Below are positions 28,986 through 41,409 of a stretch of 60,000 nt of DNA, piece after piece (position 1 is the first letter of the stretch; the number at the start of each line of letters is the position of its first letter). Location: the NCBI GenBank assembly GCA_949358305.1, contig OX442315.1:36670427-36730426 (forward strand), given 5' to 3'. Source of the DNA: Strigamia acuminata. Its lineage: Eukaryota; Arthropoda; Chilopoda; Geophilomorpha; Linotaeniidae. The translations under genes and the position numbers were made by a program. Under the pieces are notes generated by a model that was not told the origin of the DNA, did no database searches, and worked only from the letters and a program-made list of their open reading frames with translations.

Positions 28986-30129
28986 TTTCGTTCAAACCAC
29001 TTTTTCCCCCTCCTTACATTATCCATTGAAAATTAAAAGAAATTATGTCACAAATTTTAAAATTCTAAATTAAAAACCCAATTTTAAACCATCTAATTTT
29101 CTTTATTAAACCATCTAATTAAAAAACATAAACAAAACTAAATAATTTGAAATTTGTATAAATGAAAACATCTATTTCTGGTCTCTTCAAAAACAGAAAA
29201 CTTCACATAAAACTGAAAATGGTATCAACTATGTAGAGATTAATTTACAGTACTTTCACTTCAAGTTATTAATGAGAGTGTTGACGTGTCTAATGAATGG
29301 TCAAATTAAATTTAGAACAAAAAAAAAATTTATAAGAAAATGGCTCAAATTAGACATTCATAGCTCGAAAACATCCCAGATTAAAACAAAACAAAAATCG
29401 ATAAAAACAATCCAAATTGCATAATTTAATGATTTATCGACTCGACGCAAACCGATAGAAATGGCATCGATTAACATCAATCATTTAACCACTCCCACTT
29501 TTTAAGAAAACAATAACAGTGGAAAAAAACAAAGAGAAAAGTGAATAAATTCATTTCTTGGACACGAAGAAAGTGGAATGAGTCTGGGCGGAGGCTACTG
29601 ACCCATTTTTGCTCAACGGCAAGCTCAAGGTCAGGGGCCCGGGGGTATTAAACTAACACTTCCGGTGCAACCGGAAGTCAGTGTGATTCAGCGTCATTGT
29701 TATCATTGTGATGAAAAATATAGAAAACGGTTCAGTCAACTGGTTCAAAGTGGTTGATCGGCATTTTGTTGAGCAACTGTCACTCACCTGCACAGGTGCA
29801 ACAACATTAATTTCTTAATCGAGGAAAAAGTGCAAGGAAAGACAATGGGGATGAAAACAAGTCTCAATTACGGTTTGAGTTCCCGAAAAATCGAGCGCTG
29901 CAACTGGTGAATCATGTTTGTGCGTTGTGCACTTTGATCGAGTGACGTGAGGGAAAAGTTTCCAAGATAATGCGACTCAGAGAGAGAGAGAGAAAGATTA
30001 CCATCGGGGTAAAAAAAAAACCAAAACAATTCACGCTCTTGTTATCTGCCGGTGTTTTCTTTAAAAAATTCATCGAAAAATGACAAAACAAAACATCAAA
30101 ACAAAAAACAAAACTGTAATTTTGTAAAA
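28986..30129. other. Intergenic, no gene recognised
   Basis: AT-rich with a short GA microsatellite near 29980-29996. A GGGGCCCGGGGG patch lies near 29630 and an inverted TTCCGG...CCGGAA pair at 29661-29675. No coding segment is supported. Confidence 0.4.
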
Positions 30130-30490
30130 AATAATTCGATTTTTTTAAAATCGTTTTTTTAAATCGATTTTTTTAAAATCGATTTTGTAAATCGATTTTT
30201 TATCAAATAACATTGAAAATCATTTTTAAAATATTGAATTTTTTCATCGATTTTTTTAAATCGATTTTTTTTATCAAATAACATTGAAAATATTTTAAAA
30301 TATCGGTTTTTTCGATTCTCTAAAAACCCCTCAAAACCATACATCGATTTTCATATAAAAGATCGATTTTTATCGACTCTGTAAAAAAAAAAAACCCATT
30401 CCAAAACAAAAAAAATCGATTTTTTTAAATCGATAATTCCAAAACAAAAAAAAATGTTATAAAAAAAAAATCGATTTGTCGTTATCGATT
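30130..30490. repeat. ATCGAT/oligo-T palindromic repeat block
   Basis: Many copies of ATCGATTTTTTTAAATCGAT-like units. The segment ATCAAATAACATTGAAAAT appears twice (about 30203 and 30274). Short palindromes would fold strongly. It lies directly upstream of the inferred vrille promoter. Confidence 0.75.
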
Positions 30491-30642
30491 ACATAATTAC
30501 CCCTAACGATCACTTCGATTCCCGCAAAGTGACTCACACTAGTTCCTCGAACGCAGGTCAGACGACTCGCAATCAACGTTTTCACGGTCAAGTTTCCGTT
30601 CAAGGCCGCACGGTGGCGCTGCTAATGGCGGCGGGAAACGCA

Positions 30643-30652
30643 GTTACGTAAC
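30643..30652. promoter_or_regulatory. Perfect palindromic E4BP4/PAR bZIP site
   Basis: GTTACGTAAC matches the NFIL3/Vrille/Pdp1 consensus RTTAYGTAAY at every position. It lies about 160 bases before the candidate exon donor at 30815. The downstream gene encodes a member of this factor family, so autoregulation is plausible. Confidence 0.55.
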
Positions 30653-30712
30653 GCAGCACTCGTACTACACTCCACTCCACAACATCAGTGGTGCAAACGC
30701 CGAGTGCGCGGC

Positions 30713-30720
30713 TTACATAA
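30713..30720. promoter_or_regulatory. Second PAR/Vrille-type box
   Basis: TTACATAA (reverse TTATGTAA, the V/P-box core), 61 bases after the end of the perfect palindrome at 30643-30652. Confidence 0.4.
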
Positions 30721-30795
30721 CGCAACGCATCGCATCGCTCCGCACAACCTCACCAACCAACCAACCAACCATCCAGCTCCAGAACCAAACACACC

Positions 30796-30801
30796 CACGT
30801 G
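30796..30801. promoter_or_regulatory. E-box CACGTG
   Basis: Canonical CLOCK/CYCLE-type hexamer inside the candidate first exon. Fly vrille is a known CLOCK/CYCLE target, so its presence fits, though a single hexamer is weak evidence. Confidence 0.35.
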
Positions 30802-31149
30802 ACCACCAAAATCAGGTAAATACCCAAACAAAAACGCAAACAAAACAAGAAAAAACCGATTATTACGTGTCCACAATTGACGCAACATTTTGTAAGAGTC
30901 GGACACTCCTCGCAGGGTGCGTCTGGGGTTTCACGACCCCTAGATCAACTCGACGGGGAGTGGCCGACGGGTTCTCGACGGGTCAGCCTTGGCTCTAGCA
31001 CCCGCAGTGCTGCAACTCGCGCGCCCGGCAGACCGGTTCGACTAGCGGCAACGCGACAGCCAAAGCGGGGCGTGGGAATCCAACCGGTCTGGGTCCCCCT
31101 TTTCCAGACAGGTAGACCCCGGACCCCGCAAACTCAGACGACGCGTCGT

Positions 31150-31279
31150 CTGGTGCTTCTCATCAATCGCCAACCTCCGTTTACCTCACTCTCTCTCTCT
31201 CTCTCACCTCGCGATACTCGGCTCACCTCGGCTCGTGCCTACACTTGCCCACATCCACATCGCATTCAACCGACACTGG
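31150..31279 (+). other. Candidate alternative 5' UTR exon 1b of the vrille-like gene
   Basis: CpG-rich sequence after a CT microsatellite (about 31187-31205). It ends in a near-consensus donor (CTGG|GTAAGT, 31279/31280). A long open frame across 30877-31320 lacks an ATG start and is compositionally driven by CpG. I treat this as untranslated; the left boundary is arbitrary. Confidence 0.35.
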
Positions 31280-31319
31280 GTAAGTCAACTCGCAATTCTT
31301 TACCTAAACACCCGAGATA

Positions 31320-32010
31320 AGCTGTTGAATCGCTCGATCGTGCACTGCGCGCGTGTTTACGCCCGTTTCGGCGTGCAATTTAAGTGCAAACGGTGAAATT
31401 TCACCGTTTTAAGGCCAATAGCGTTATATGAATTTCATAACCGGTTATCGTGTGTAAAACGAACGTCGAGTTTCGCGTTGCAATCAATGGGAAGAATGGT
31501 CGATTCCGCTCGTGTTATTAATTTAATGCGGACAAATCGACAAATGAATTGTTGTTTGTCTTTTATTTGAGGTCGATACACCGCGAGTGAATGGTTGGGG
31601 TTGTTTTTGAGCATTGGCATTTCGCTATTGCGTTTGCTTTCGTTTGGCCCTGACCGTGAACCCGCGTTGTCGATCGATGGGAGCGATGCAGAGAAACGCA
31701 CTTGGCGGAGTGCCGGCGAACTCATTGCGACGGCGCAACGCAACGGAGGGCAGGGCAGTTGTTGTCGTGTGACTGGTTTGCTGCTGTGGCGCCGTGCGTG
31801 TGTGGGTTATTTCTCGTTTCAACCCCTGCACTATTGGTCGTGGCCTGGCATTAATCATGCGATCAGGTGGTGAGAAAACGAGCTGTTGGTTTCGTTCTAA
31901 CGGGCGCCGGTTGCCCTGGTTTCGGTCGTTGGCACGCGGGGGCGTTGTAGCTGCGTGTTGCATCAATGTGTCAACGGCCTGCAGCGTTTGCTTGCCAACC
32001 CCAGGCTAAA
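31320..32010. promoter_or_regulatory. CpG-rich island tail downstream of candidate first exons
   Basis: Elevated CpG and several overlapping frames on both strands, none with convincing coding features. Probably the 3' half of a promoter-associated CpG-rich region in the first intron. Confidence 0.35.
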
Positions 32011-32886
32011 AATATCGAGACAGCGTCCATCGGAACAGCTCAACTGCGTAATTAATTTATTAAAAAAAAAACATTTATATATAAAATAATTTTCATTTTA
32101 AATGCATTTTTTGAAATACAATATTATTGAATTAACAAATTATATAATTTTAGTTAGATCGAGTTATATAATATGAATTTTTAATGTAAGAAGTGTAATT
32201 GATCCACAAATTGGCTCAAACTGCACGATTGAAACGGAAAACCAACAATAGTGTACGCAACAACACCATAACTTTACGGAGGTTTAATGGCGTACGTCAC
32301 GCAGTAAACCGGCTAAATAATAGTAAATAATAACAGGAATAATAATATATAGTGTAAATATAAATTTTAAGTGCACTTTAACATCGTAAACACTTGGATT
32401 CGACCTTTGGTTTTGAAAAATCAGGTGAACGAACCTCGTGAAATAAAATCGGCCATAATTTATACTGAATTTCATTTCGATTTTTATTGCAAAACGGATA
32501 TTAAAAGACGTCGTTATTGCATTATTGAAAGGAAATGACGTCATATCACCGCACCTGCCATTGTTTTTGCACTCGAATTTCACATTTGTTTACATTTGGC
32601 CGCATGATTTTCGTCCACGTGATAAAAAATATTGTTTGAGTAATAGAAAAAAAATGGAGTTTATTGGGACGATGCCATACAGGTGTGTTTTTATTACCAC
32701 GGCGATTTGTTGTCTAGTAAACTCTTGTTTTTTTTTTTATTTTTATATCAATCATAATTTCCTTACTTTCATGAATTTTATTGTGCTGCTATAGAATTAA
32801 AACAAAACTCGAATTCATTTCCTTTTGTAGCAACATGTTTTTTTAATTCAAGGTTTTTATATTTTTTATTTTTATTTTTATTTTTA

Positions 32887-32918
<32 letters not shown>

Positions 32919-33274
32919 AAATTGAAGATTGAAATTAGAAAATCCCGATAGGAATTTGGCTTGTTTAGATTTTGTTCGTAGTTCCTGTATTTACATACAT
33001 AAAAGTTGGTAAATGATGCAAAATTTCATCGTGTTACATCATAAAATTGATCTGTTTAAAGTTCAGAAATCAATACTTAGTTTAATTAGGTTAAATATGT
33101 GAAGTTAAGTTTAATTAGTTTTATTTATTTTAAATCACTTTTTTCGTTTTCCGTATTTTTTTTTGTTGTTTTTCATTATTTTGTCATTGAAAAGGAAATT
33201 TTTTTTGTATTGTTTGGTAACAATTTTTATTGGTACAAAATATGTTCTCTTTGTTGGAATAACACATCAGCAAA
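32011..33274. other. Presumed intron, no feature except simple repeat
   Basis: AT-rich. It contains a CRE-like TGACGTCA near 32536, an E-box near 32618 and a TATTTT hexanucleotide run at about 32856-32915. Confidence 0.4.
32856..32915. repeat. TATTTT microsatellite
   Basis: About nine tandem ATTTTT units. Confidence 0.9.
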
Positions 33275-33720
33275 ATATTTTTCCACTTTTGCAAAAAAAT
33301 ATTTTTTCATTTTTACAAAAAAAAATTTCAATCTTTGCAAAAAATATTTTTCCATTTCTGTAAAAAAAAATTTTCATATTTGCCAAAAAATTTCCATTTT
33401 TGCAAGAAAAATTTCCATTTTTGCAAAAAAATTTCCATCTTTGCAAAAAAATATTTTTCCATCTTTGCAAAAAAATATTTTTCCATCTTTGCAAAAAAAT
33501 ATTTTTCCATTTTTGCAAAAAAAAATTTCCATTTTTGCCAAAAAAAAATTTTTTCATTTTTACAAAAAAAAATTTCAATCTTTGCAAAAAATATTTATCC
33601 ATTTTTGCAAAAAAAAATCTCCATCTTTGCAAAAAAATATTTTTTCACTTTTGCAAAAGAAAATTTCCATTTTTGCCAAAAAAAAATTTTCAATTTTCCA
33701 AAAAAAAAAAAAAAAAAATT
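33275..33720. repeat. Minisatellite F, 20-25-bp unit
   Basis: About nineteen copies of a unit built as CCATTTTTGC plus an A-run plus TTT (for example CCATCTTTGCAAAAAAATAT). Run-length differences make the period vary from 20 to 25 bp. A-runs and T-runs alternate, so the array can fold on itself and gives Lys/Phe-rich frames in several phases on both strands. None of these is a gene. Confidence 0.92.
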
Positions 33721-36700
33721 CCATTTTCAAAACACTCTGAGCTGCCAATTACAATTAAAACAAACATTTCGAAAAATCCACCTCTTACATAAACCCCGTA
33801 ATCCAACCTAAAACCCAAATAGAAAATTAAAAAAAAAAAAGAAGAAAAAATTGGAAATAAACACGACGACATTCAGGGAGAAGTCAGTGGCAGTTTCAAG
33901 GTCTGGTTTCCTCATCCTACGGTCGCTATGGCAATACACATGCGCACTTGTCGTGTTCGATGTTGTTGCCCTCATTTTTAATGATACGTAATTTCCCAAT
34001 CTGCCATCTCGTTTTTTTCCTTCCCCAACTTGATTACCACATTTTCAAATTTAGATCGCATTTAAACCAAATTACATTAATAAAACCAACATGTTTAACG
34101 AACTAAACTCCATCAATGATTATTCCGACAACACGCAAATAAATATTGCATCAGTTCCCAACCCAAACCGATCAATAGTAACCTTCAGCGACTCTCAGCT
34201 GCATCTCTGGGCTCCTCTTATCTAAAATGGTTCAGAAATGTGAACTTGAACCATGATGCAACTACAACGGCTCTGCATTCTATTTTCGCTGCGCTTTCCT
34301 CTCCTCCTCTTGCCCGTTTGCCTGTTTTGCAATCACAAATTATGCAATTATCACTTCGCTTTGTGTTTGAAGTCAGGTGCGCAACAAGCAAACAAAGAAA
34401 TTAATTTCTTGCCTCCATTGATCAACAATTTGGTTATAAATTCACACAATCACAACATTTTTCGTATCTGCGACCTTGAATTGCAATAACAAACCAAGTA
34501 GGCCTATTTCTAGTGTTTTTACAAAAAAATAGGCCTAAAAATAATTGACTGTAATAACTATTAACTAAACTGTGTAATGAGATATTTTTATGTTCAATAG
34601 TGTGGCAACATCATTTTATCTTTGCTTTATAAAACAATTTCTTGCTGCAGCAACAACACAGAACATAAATAGTTTTAGTTTTTTTATATTTTGATCAACA
34701 GGAAGTTGAAAGATAATCTGAGATAACAGATAGAAAATACATTGTTAACATGGCAAAAAGACAAGAGTGAATGTGGGGCAATAAACAGATTCCTATTTGA
34801 AAGATTAGTGTAATATTTTAGGGAAATTGAGGGATGGGGAAGAACCTTGAAGCAGTAAAACTGTAAAACAAGGTGCTTTAGAAAGAATAAAGAAGAAAGT
34901 AATTCCAGGGTGAAATGAACAGTTAGAGATGATACCTTAGGGTGAAAGAGGGAAAGTGAAAAGATCTCTTCAAGGGGGGGATTGGAAAACATGGGAAAAG
35001 TGGCAAAAGAATGAAAAATCCATTAGCTAAAGGTGGGAAAATGTAAGTCAAAGACTAAATTGATCTACTATTGTCTGACCATCACAACTTGTCATCACGA
35101 AGGTAATGCCAGAGGTCAAAGTGATGAAATGGACAATTATGGGAATATTTTCATCACATTTATAGAAAAACAAAGTGAAGATACATTGTATAGATGTGAA
35201 ATGTGCTCATTTAATTATCCTCCACTCGATTTTGGCTCAATTTGTTAACCCTGAAAAGTGTTTCTTGGGTTTTAGGCCTAAAAAGAGTATTTGGTTGTTT
35301 TCGCCGGTTTTTTACCATTTGAATTTGGAATTCAGATTGGAAATCGAAAATTAAATGCTTAAAAACCATTAAATAATATTGATTTATACGAAAAAAGATA
35401 AATTTTGGTCAAAATCAAAGTCAGTTGGGATTATTGCATTGCGGGAAGTGATCGATTTTCACTCGGTATTTAATTTTATTTGTATATTGTAGCGTTTTTA
35501 TAACGGAATCATTGTTTTTTGCGAGAAAAAAAAGTATAATGATATAAACAGTTTGGTGAGTCAATTTCAAGGTTGGGACGAATTGGGTCGAATTTCAGGA
35601 TAAGAAAACGCTGACTAAATGCCGAGTATTCTCGACTAAATGTGTGTTAAATGATAACTTGAAACTGAGGTTGAGTCACAACAAACCCTTTCTTTCGCTC
35701 AAGCCAAAGGAAGCTCCAGTTGCAACAATTACGGGAAAAAAAAGTGAATCAACTCGAGTTTAAAAATAAGGCGAAAATAAAATTAGACGCGTTCGAGAAT
35801 GAAAATTAAGCGAAACCTTTTTTTTTAATTTATTTTTTCGCGGGAAATTAATTACGCCACAGGATGAGTTGATTAACCGGTTCCACGAATCGGAGGAAGA
35901 AGAAAATCAGTAATAAGTTAATTGAATCCTATTTTATTGAGAAAAAAAAATTCCAATTTTTTTTTTCTAATTTAAAAAAAAAAAAAAAAATACTTTCCTT
36001 TTCCTCGAGAAATATAAAACAAAATTTCATAAAAATTTTATGACCAGATGTTTTGTATTAATTAATCCACAATTTCCTATTACACAACATTGGATATGAA
36101 AAGGCCTAAAATATTACATGTTAAATTCTAAGAAAAAAAAATCCATAATTTGATTAAATCTCAACTTAAATTTTTTTTTTTAAATAAAAAGAAGATGGAT
36201 TAATTCCAATAAAGAAATTATCTGGTTCTGGTGAACTTGTTTCGCTTATCATCATTTTTTTCCTTTTAAAATTCAATTTATTGCGTAATACTCGTAATGA
36301 GAACACATCTGGGGGCCATAACTAACAAAATGATGTAATCACAGCGCGGCTTATTACAATTCTTAAACTCGCTGTATCAATTGAAGAAACCGTCATTTCG
36401 GTATCAACAAAACGAGATTTTCTTCCCAGACATTTTACTGTCAAAATCGAGATCATCGACGAACTAAGTCAGCGTTTACATAACAGGAGTTTAGCAGGAA
36501 AATTACGTTTTATTTCTGTTTTTATTGCTTGGGTATATTTGTGCAAAAAATGGAGGGTGTTTAATGATCTAATCATGTGACAAAAGGAAACGGGAAGCGT
36601 TTTCAACATCCCCGGGGGATTTGTTGGGTGGGTCAAGGTGAATATAGCCACTTTCACTTCACTCCCTTCTCATGTGGGTCAATGGCAAGCATGCATCTCA

Positions 36701-37639
36701 CCTCACGCTAAACTCAAATCACGTGACCTTAGAAACACTGCAAGTGCACAGATGGCAAAGAAGGAAGAGGAAGATAAGTTTCGCACTTAATTGTAATAAT
36801 AATATTTTTTTTTTTCTTTTTTCAATTTTCCTTTTTAATATTTGGGACAGAAAATAATGAAAGCAAAAAAAAATTATCTTCTTTGACAGCCAGACGACCC
36901 TAAAATTCCTAGTGGAGTCAAATCCATCCCTAGTTCTATTTTCTGATGACCCAGATCTACCAATGACACATGTGTGCATTCCCCTCCTTAAAATCCAAGG
37001 TTCATCACATCATATCATTCCTAAAATTAAAAAAAAAAATATTAAAATAAATTAAAATAAAAAATGTTTGTGGAGCAATAAACAGTTTTGTTGTTGAAAA
37101 AACCAAACAAATGTTGACAAAATTGATCAAACGAGGAAAAACACAATTGTTAAATCGTTCATTTAAGTATAAACAACAATAATCAATTATAATAACCAGA
37201 AACTGCCATAAGAAAACCCAAAAAGTTGTAAAATCACTTATTTTATAATCATGGTAATTTCGACTTAATTACTTAATTAATTTAACCCGGTCTATTATTA
37301 CAGTAAAAATGTCCGTTTCCCATGTCGCAAATGAGGCCAGAGACTTTCTCTCAACTGTTTTCTCAATTCCCCATTCCCCACCATTGACAAACATTAAAAA
37401 AACAAATTAAAATCAAAAGGAAAAAAATCACACGTCACAAGGTCGGGTATTATAAACCGGAAATAACATATTTACAACGTAAAACGTTTCTTATGTGCTC
37501 GTTAGCCTTGGGATCACCCAATTATCCTATCGTTTACGAACACACACGACCTCAGGTGCGAGTTTTTATGTTTGGCCGCTCTTTTTAACCGTCATTTTGT
37601 AACTGTTCGGAAAAAACATTCAAACTTATTTATGACGCA
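33721..37639. other. Presumed intron, no gene recognised
   Basis: AT-rich DNA with many A and T homopolymer runs. No exon is supported. An E-box (CACGTG) occurs near 36720. Confidence 0.4.
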
Positions 37640-37925
37640 TTAGGAAGTGGAATAGGAATTAATAAGCGGAGGAAAAGAAACCAAATGGCGTTGGCCATGG
37701 CTTTCGCTTCGAAAGTGGGTCAGCAGCGTTCTTCCTCCGTTGGTAGCCATGGTTACAAGGTGAGCAGGTGATAGCAAGTTCACCTTCGCTGCGTTGCGAT
37801 TGCGAGTTTCGGACTACGCGCGCGCGCCTGCCGACTACTGACACACACCGTCAGAGACAGTGCACGAACACCATTGCTGCCGCATTATAGGACATTTACA
37901 CGGACCCTGGACTCGCGATGGAGGT
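37640..37925. promoter_or_regulatory. CpG-rich patch, possible internal promoter or exon
   Basis: GC-rich segment with a CGCGCGCGC run at about 37817. A short open frame from ATG 37684 ends in a donor-like AAG|GTGAGC (37758). Splicing that frame to the vrille coding exon at 43939 would read only into the short uORF, so it would not extend Vrille. It could be an alternative untranslated exon. Confidence 0.3.
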
Positions 37926-40770
37926 CAGATGTGCTTTACACAATTCATTTTAATTTTGGGCTCTACGGAGGCTTATTTGTATTGTTTTCTCACGACTGAG
38001 GTCGCACATAACACGCTGACATAACACCAACAAGACAGTCACTAACGCACGATTTGTGCTCACTGATGAGCTGAATCTGGTGTTGTCAATATCACAAAGA
38101 AGCTTGAGGAAGTCACGTTTAGGTTACACAATCTGTCTAATATGTTACAAAATACAAAGGCCGAATACAGTTCTTTTCAACGTTTTTCAAACAAGCGGAA
38201 ACCAATTGTTTTCGGAAAACTTGTACAGAGGTTGTCACATTGGCTTTCGAAGTGCTACGAATGGTTCGTATGGTGACAAGTGTGGTTAAAAATGGTTTTT
38301 ATGGTGACAAGTGTGGTTAAAAATGGGTTTTACGGCGTACAATTCGCTCAAAATGATTTTTACGGCTTACGATGTACCAGAACTGGCAGTACGAGGGCTT
38401 AAAGTGCTTATTACGTGCTCATACAAGTTTCTTCAGCTTTGTTTGGTTCTGTACACCGTGTAAAATCCTTACAAATTCCTTATCTGATAGTATGGTCCTT
38501 GTCTTATTAGGTCTGATCTTGCAACAAACTCCCATTCTGCCTATCCCAGCGATTCCATTGTCAATCGGATCTTGACACATTTTTTGCAATAGTTCCCTTG
38601 GCTTACAGGGCGCTTATATGGAAATTTTTTGTTACCCGGTTTGCAATTTACAGCAATTTGATTGACCCTTCTATCCCAAAACTTGCACTTCACATTTCGA
38701 AGGGTTTATTGTGAGCTTACTGACCATTTGTATGGACTTACACGCCATTTTAAACCAATTTAAAATATAAATATTCAAATTTTATGACAAACGATAAGAA
38801 TGATGAATTTAAATCGATTAATGCATACATAAGTGCAACACATGTATGCAACTTGTTTACAGTAAACTGCTCAGGAGTTACTTACCTTGGGCTTAATACT
38901 CATATTTTCCCGACTAAAATGCCGTTTATTAGTTTACATCAGGTTTGTTCACTCCCACCAGGATGGAATAATAATAGCGCAGAGTGATTCAACAGAAATC
39001 AGCTCATTTTAATGTCCAATTATTGACATTTTGTTGACACTTTGAAATTAATCTTATCACAACAAACCAACAACAAAAAAAATCAATTACTAAAAAGTGC
39101 AGTAACCGGTGGAAGGCGCCTAGTTCAAGTTCCCCTGTTCGCAGATAGGCATCTCTCGATATCACGTGACACTGTAAAGTTAAAAGTAGAGCGAGGTTTT
39201 GATCCGGAGAACGCATGCGCGTAACGTATTTACTGATTACGTGTTGCCAAGAGCAGATGAGGACAAGACTCATTTGCCTTGTATGACTCGCACAAATCAA
39301 GTGGTTTCTAGCTGGGAATTCCAAACCAGGTAAGAACACTTCATAATTGGGATTATATATTTAAATAATAATAAAAAAAAAAAAACACGGTTATTGTTAT
39401 GATAATACGTGTTGCATTACAAAAGGGAATTCCCACGTGACATTCTGCTGGTTTTATTCCATTTCATCAATGAAAAAAGTTGTTTTATTCACTCTTTTCC
39501 GCTTATTCGGTGATTTTTCGAGTTTTTTGAAAACAATTTTTTCTCGGATTTCGTATAAAATGTCAATTGGAAATTACGATTAGGTCCCATTAGTTATAGC
39601 TGTACGGTACAATAATGGGAGGTTAACGACACCTGGTGCGCTTTTCTTGTATTACATGACTTGAGGAGGTTCCGGGAAGGTTCCAATAGAATTGGGGAAA
39701 AACCGGTGAGTTTTATTGACTTTTTAATGAGAAAAAGTTTGCATCGATTCATAACCGGAAATGGGCTCAGTAAACGAGATCCATTAAGTGATAAAATGAA
39801 TTTCTTGGGTAAACAATTCAGTCTTTTTTTTAATTTTTTTAATTTTTTTATGAATAACAGTTTTGTTATCCTGATTAATAATTGAGGGTCACGTTACGAA
39901 GGTGAACAATGTAGAAAATATGGGTGACTAATTTGTTTGTCGAGACACGATTACGTCATCCTCACTCATTTTAATCACGTGCGTGTACAAAGTCATCGCT
40001 TTGATATCCTGGAAAATTTGTTATGTCAGAGTACATGAGAATCTTGGAATTGTTATTGATTCGACTGATGTTTTCTGTGTAAATTGGATTGGATTGGACA
40101 GATGGCTTTTATGTTGAAAAATTGTGAAACTCTTCAATGTTACTCCGAGCTTCGCAGAAAATCCAATTGTTAATGTGATTTTTGTTCGGGGGCATTCAAC
40201 AATTTATGTTTGATTAGGCTTCACTTCCATTCTATTGACAACACAGATCTGAGCTCCAAGAAGAGGTAAGATGGACAATGGCGGCAAAACAACAATGGAG
40301 ACTTAAATTTGTAAAATGAAAAAAATAGCTGAAATTAACGATTTCATACCGAAAAAATATGCTATACTGTAGCGAAAGACTCCGAGTCTTCTGTCAGGGG
40401 AAAATAAGGTGGCATTCTAACCGAACCTAACCTGTCCTAACCTGTCCTAAACGTGGCAATAGACCCTTTATGTCTGGGAAAACTCCCTTGAAATCAGAAA
40501 ATGTGAACCGGGATATTTTTCCCTGTCAAAAAGCATTTTGAACCGCAGAATTTTCCCCTGTCAATAACCATTTTAAAAACCAGAGGATTGTGCGATTGAA
40601 TTTATCACCGTTCCATGCACGATTTGGCGGGAAATTCAAAAACATTCAAAAACGAGACGTTTTACTTATCTTTCGGGACAGCGCGACTACTGCTTAAAAA
40701 CCAGAACTGGCCCGGTCAAACCAGTAAAGTGACATCACAAAAGGGGCACATAATCCAAATCATTAATAAA
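37926..40770. other. Presumed intron, no gene recognised
   Basis: Contains a 31-bp tandem duplication (38270-38329), E-boxes near 39163 and 39437 and a TTAGG/ACAGG pentamer run at 40421-40450. No exon is convincing. Confidence 0.4.
38270..38329. repeat. 31-bp tandem duplication
   Basis: ATGGTGACAAGTGTGGTTAA plus AAATGGTTTTT occurs twice in direct succession with one base difference. A degenerate further copy follows. Confidence 0.85.
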
Positions 40771-40967
40771 CCGTATTTTATCGATTAAGAGCCGCGGCAA
40801 TTACAATTTCGGTTTTTCGTTCGTTACATTTGTTTAATGTAAGTCTGAACGCCAAGAACGAAGCGTACGTTCATCGTTCGTGAGGTTAAATACGGAAACA
40901 ATAGCGTACTTTTGCAAAAATACGCTATACTTGGTGTCTCAGCCGCGACTACTATCGGTAAAATACG
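40771..40967. mobile_element. TIR-type non-autonomous DNA transposon, copy 1
   Basis: Ends are inverted: CCGTATTTTATCGAT on the left and ATCGGTAAAATACG on the right. The interior (GCAATTACAATTTCGG, GAACGAAGCGTACGTTC, TTGGTGTCTCAGCCGC) matches the copy at 58792-59003. The left part matches 49451-49532. No ORF. The superfamily is not assigned. Confidence 0.7.
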
Positions 40968-41157
40968 ATAACTCTTTTTCCCAACTCCAATAATATTCCT
41001 TGAATTGCTTTAATTTCTGAATTATTGTTTCTTAAAAAAAAAGTACATTGTAAGCATGCATGCCACCATGAGCTGGCAGAAATCCAGCCATTACCTATGC
41101 CCATGACTCAGTGGCATCTGCCAGTTGCACCAGGTATTGAATAACCGTCTGATTCAA

Positions 41158-41409
41158 TCAGGTTTTACTTTGAAGTAAAAGTTCGGGCGTTCGCAGCTCG
41201 CATTGTTCCAGCCATTGGCGATAAGACGAAGGCCGTTTTATCCTATATATATCTTTATCTTGGCCGGCGAGGCATTCGTTTAATCGTGCAAATTCCTCAG
41301 CGTCTATTGCACCCTTTTGGCGCGTCCCTATCAAATATATGGCCCGCTTGTCATCATCTCTCATCCTCGGGTTCTCAAGGCGAAATACAGAAATAACTCC
41401 TTTCGTTAC
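41158..41409 (-). pseudogene. Fragment of an unrecognised protein-coding sequence, probably TE-derived
   Basis: An 83-codon frame on the minus strand is open from just after a TGA (41410-41412) to a TGA at 41158-41160. Its composition is protein-like (IYLIGTRQKGAIDAEEF, SYRQWLEQCELRTPELLL), unlike the low-complexity frames around it. It lies in a GC-richer block (about 41085-41780) inside the presumed vrille intron. It looks like the C-terminal remnant of a transposon ORF; the family is unknown. A host exon on the minus strand is less likely. Confidence 0.35.

Larger units (their letters stand above)
30690..30815 (+). other. Candidate 5' UTR exon 1a of the vrille-like gene
   Basis: CpG-rich segment ending in a good donor (ATCAG|GTAAAT at 30815/30816). 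It contains a short CCAA repeat. The start is arbitrary; no TATA was seen. Assignment to the coding exon at 43939, 13 kb away, is by location and by family-type binding sites, not by transcript evidence. Confidence 0.4.

Noticed and set aside
30877-31320. 147-codon frame in the CpG-rich promoter region
   Set aside because: It lacks an ATG start, is CpG-driven in composition and crosses a strong splice donor at 31279.
33099-33811. Several long Phe/Lys-rich frames on both strands
   Set aside because: All derive from minisatellite F; the same region is open in many phases.
37684-37758. Short ATG frame ending at a donor as an alternative Vrille N-terminus
   Set aside because: Splicing to the acceptor at 43938 reads into the uORF frame and stops at 43980, so it cannot extend the bZIP protein.
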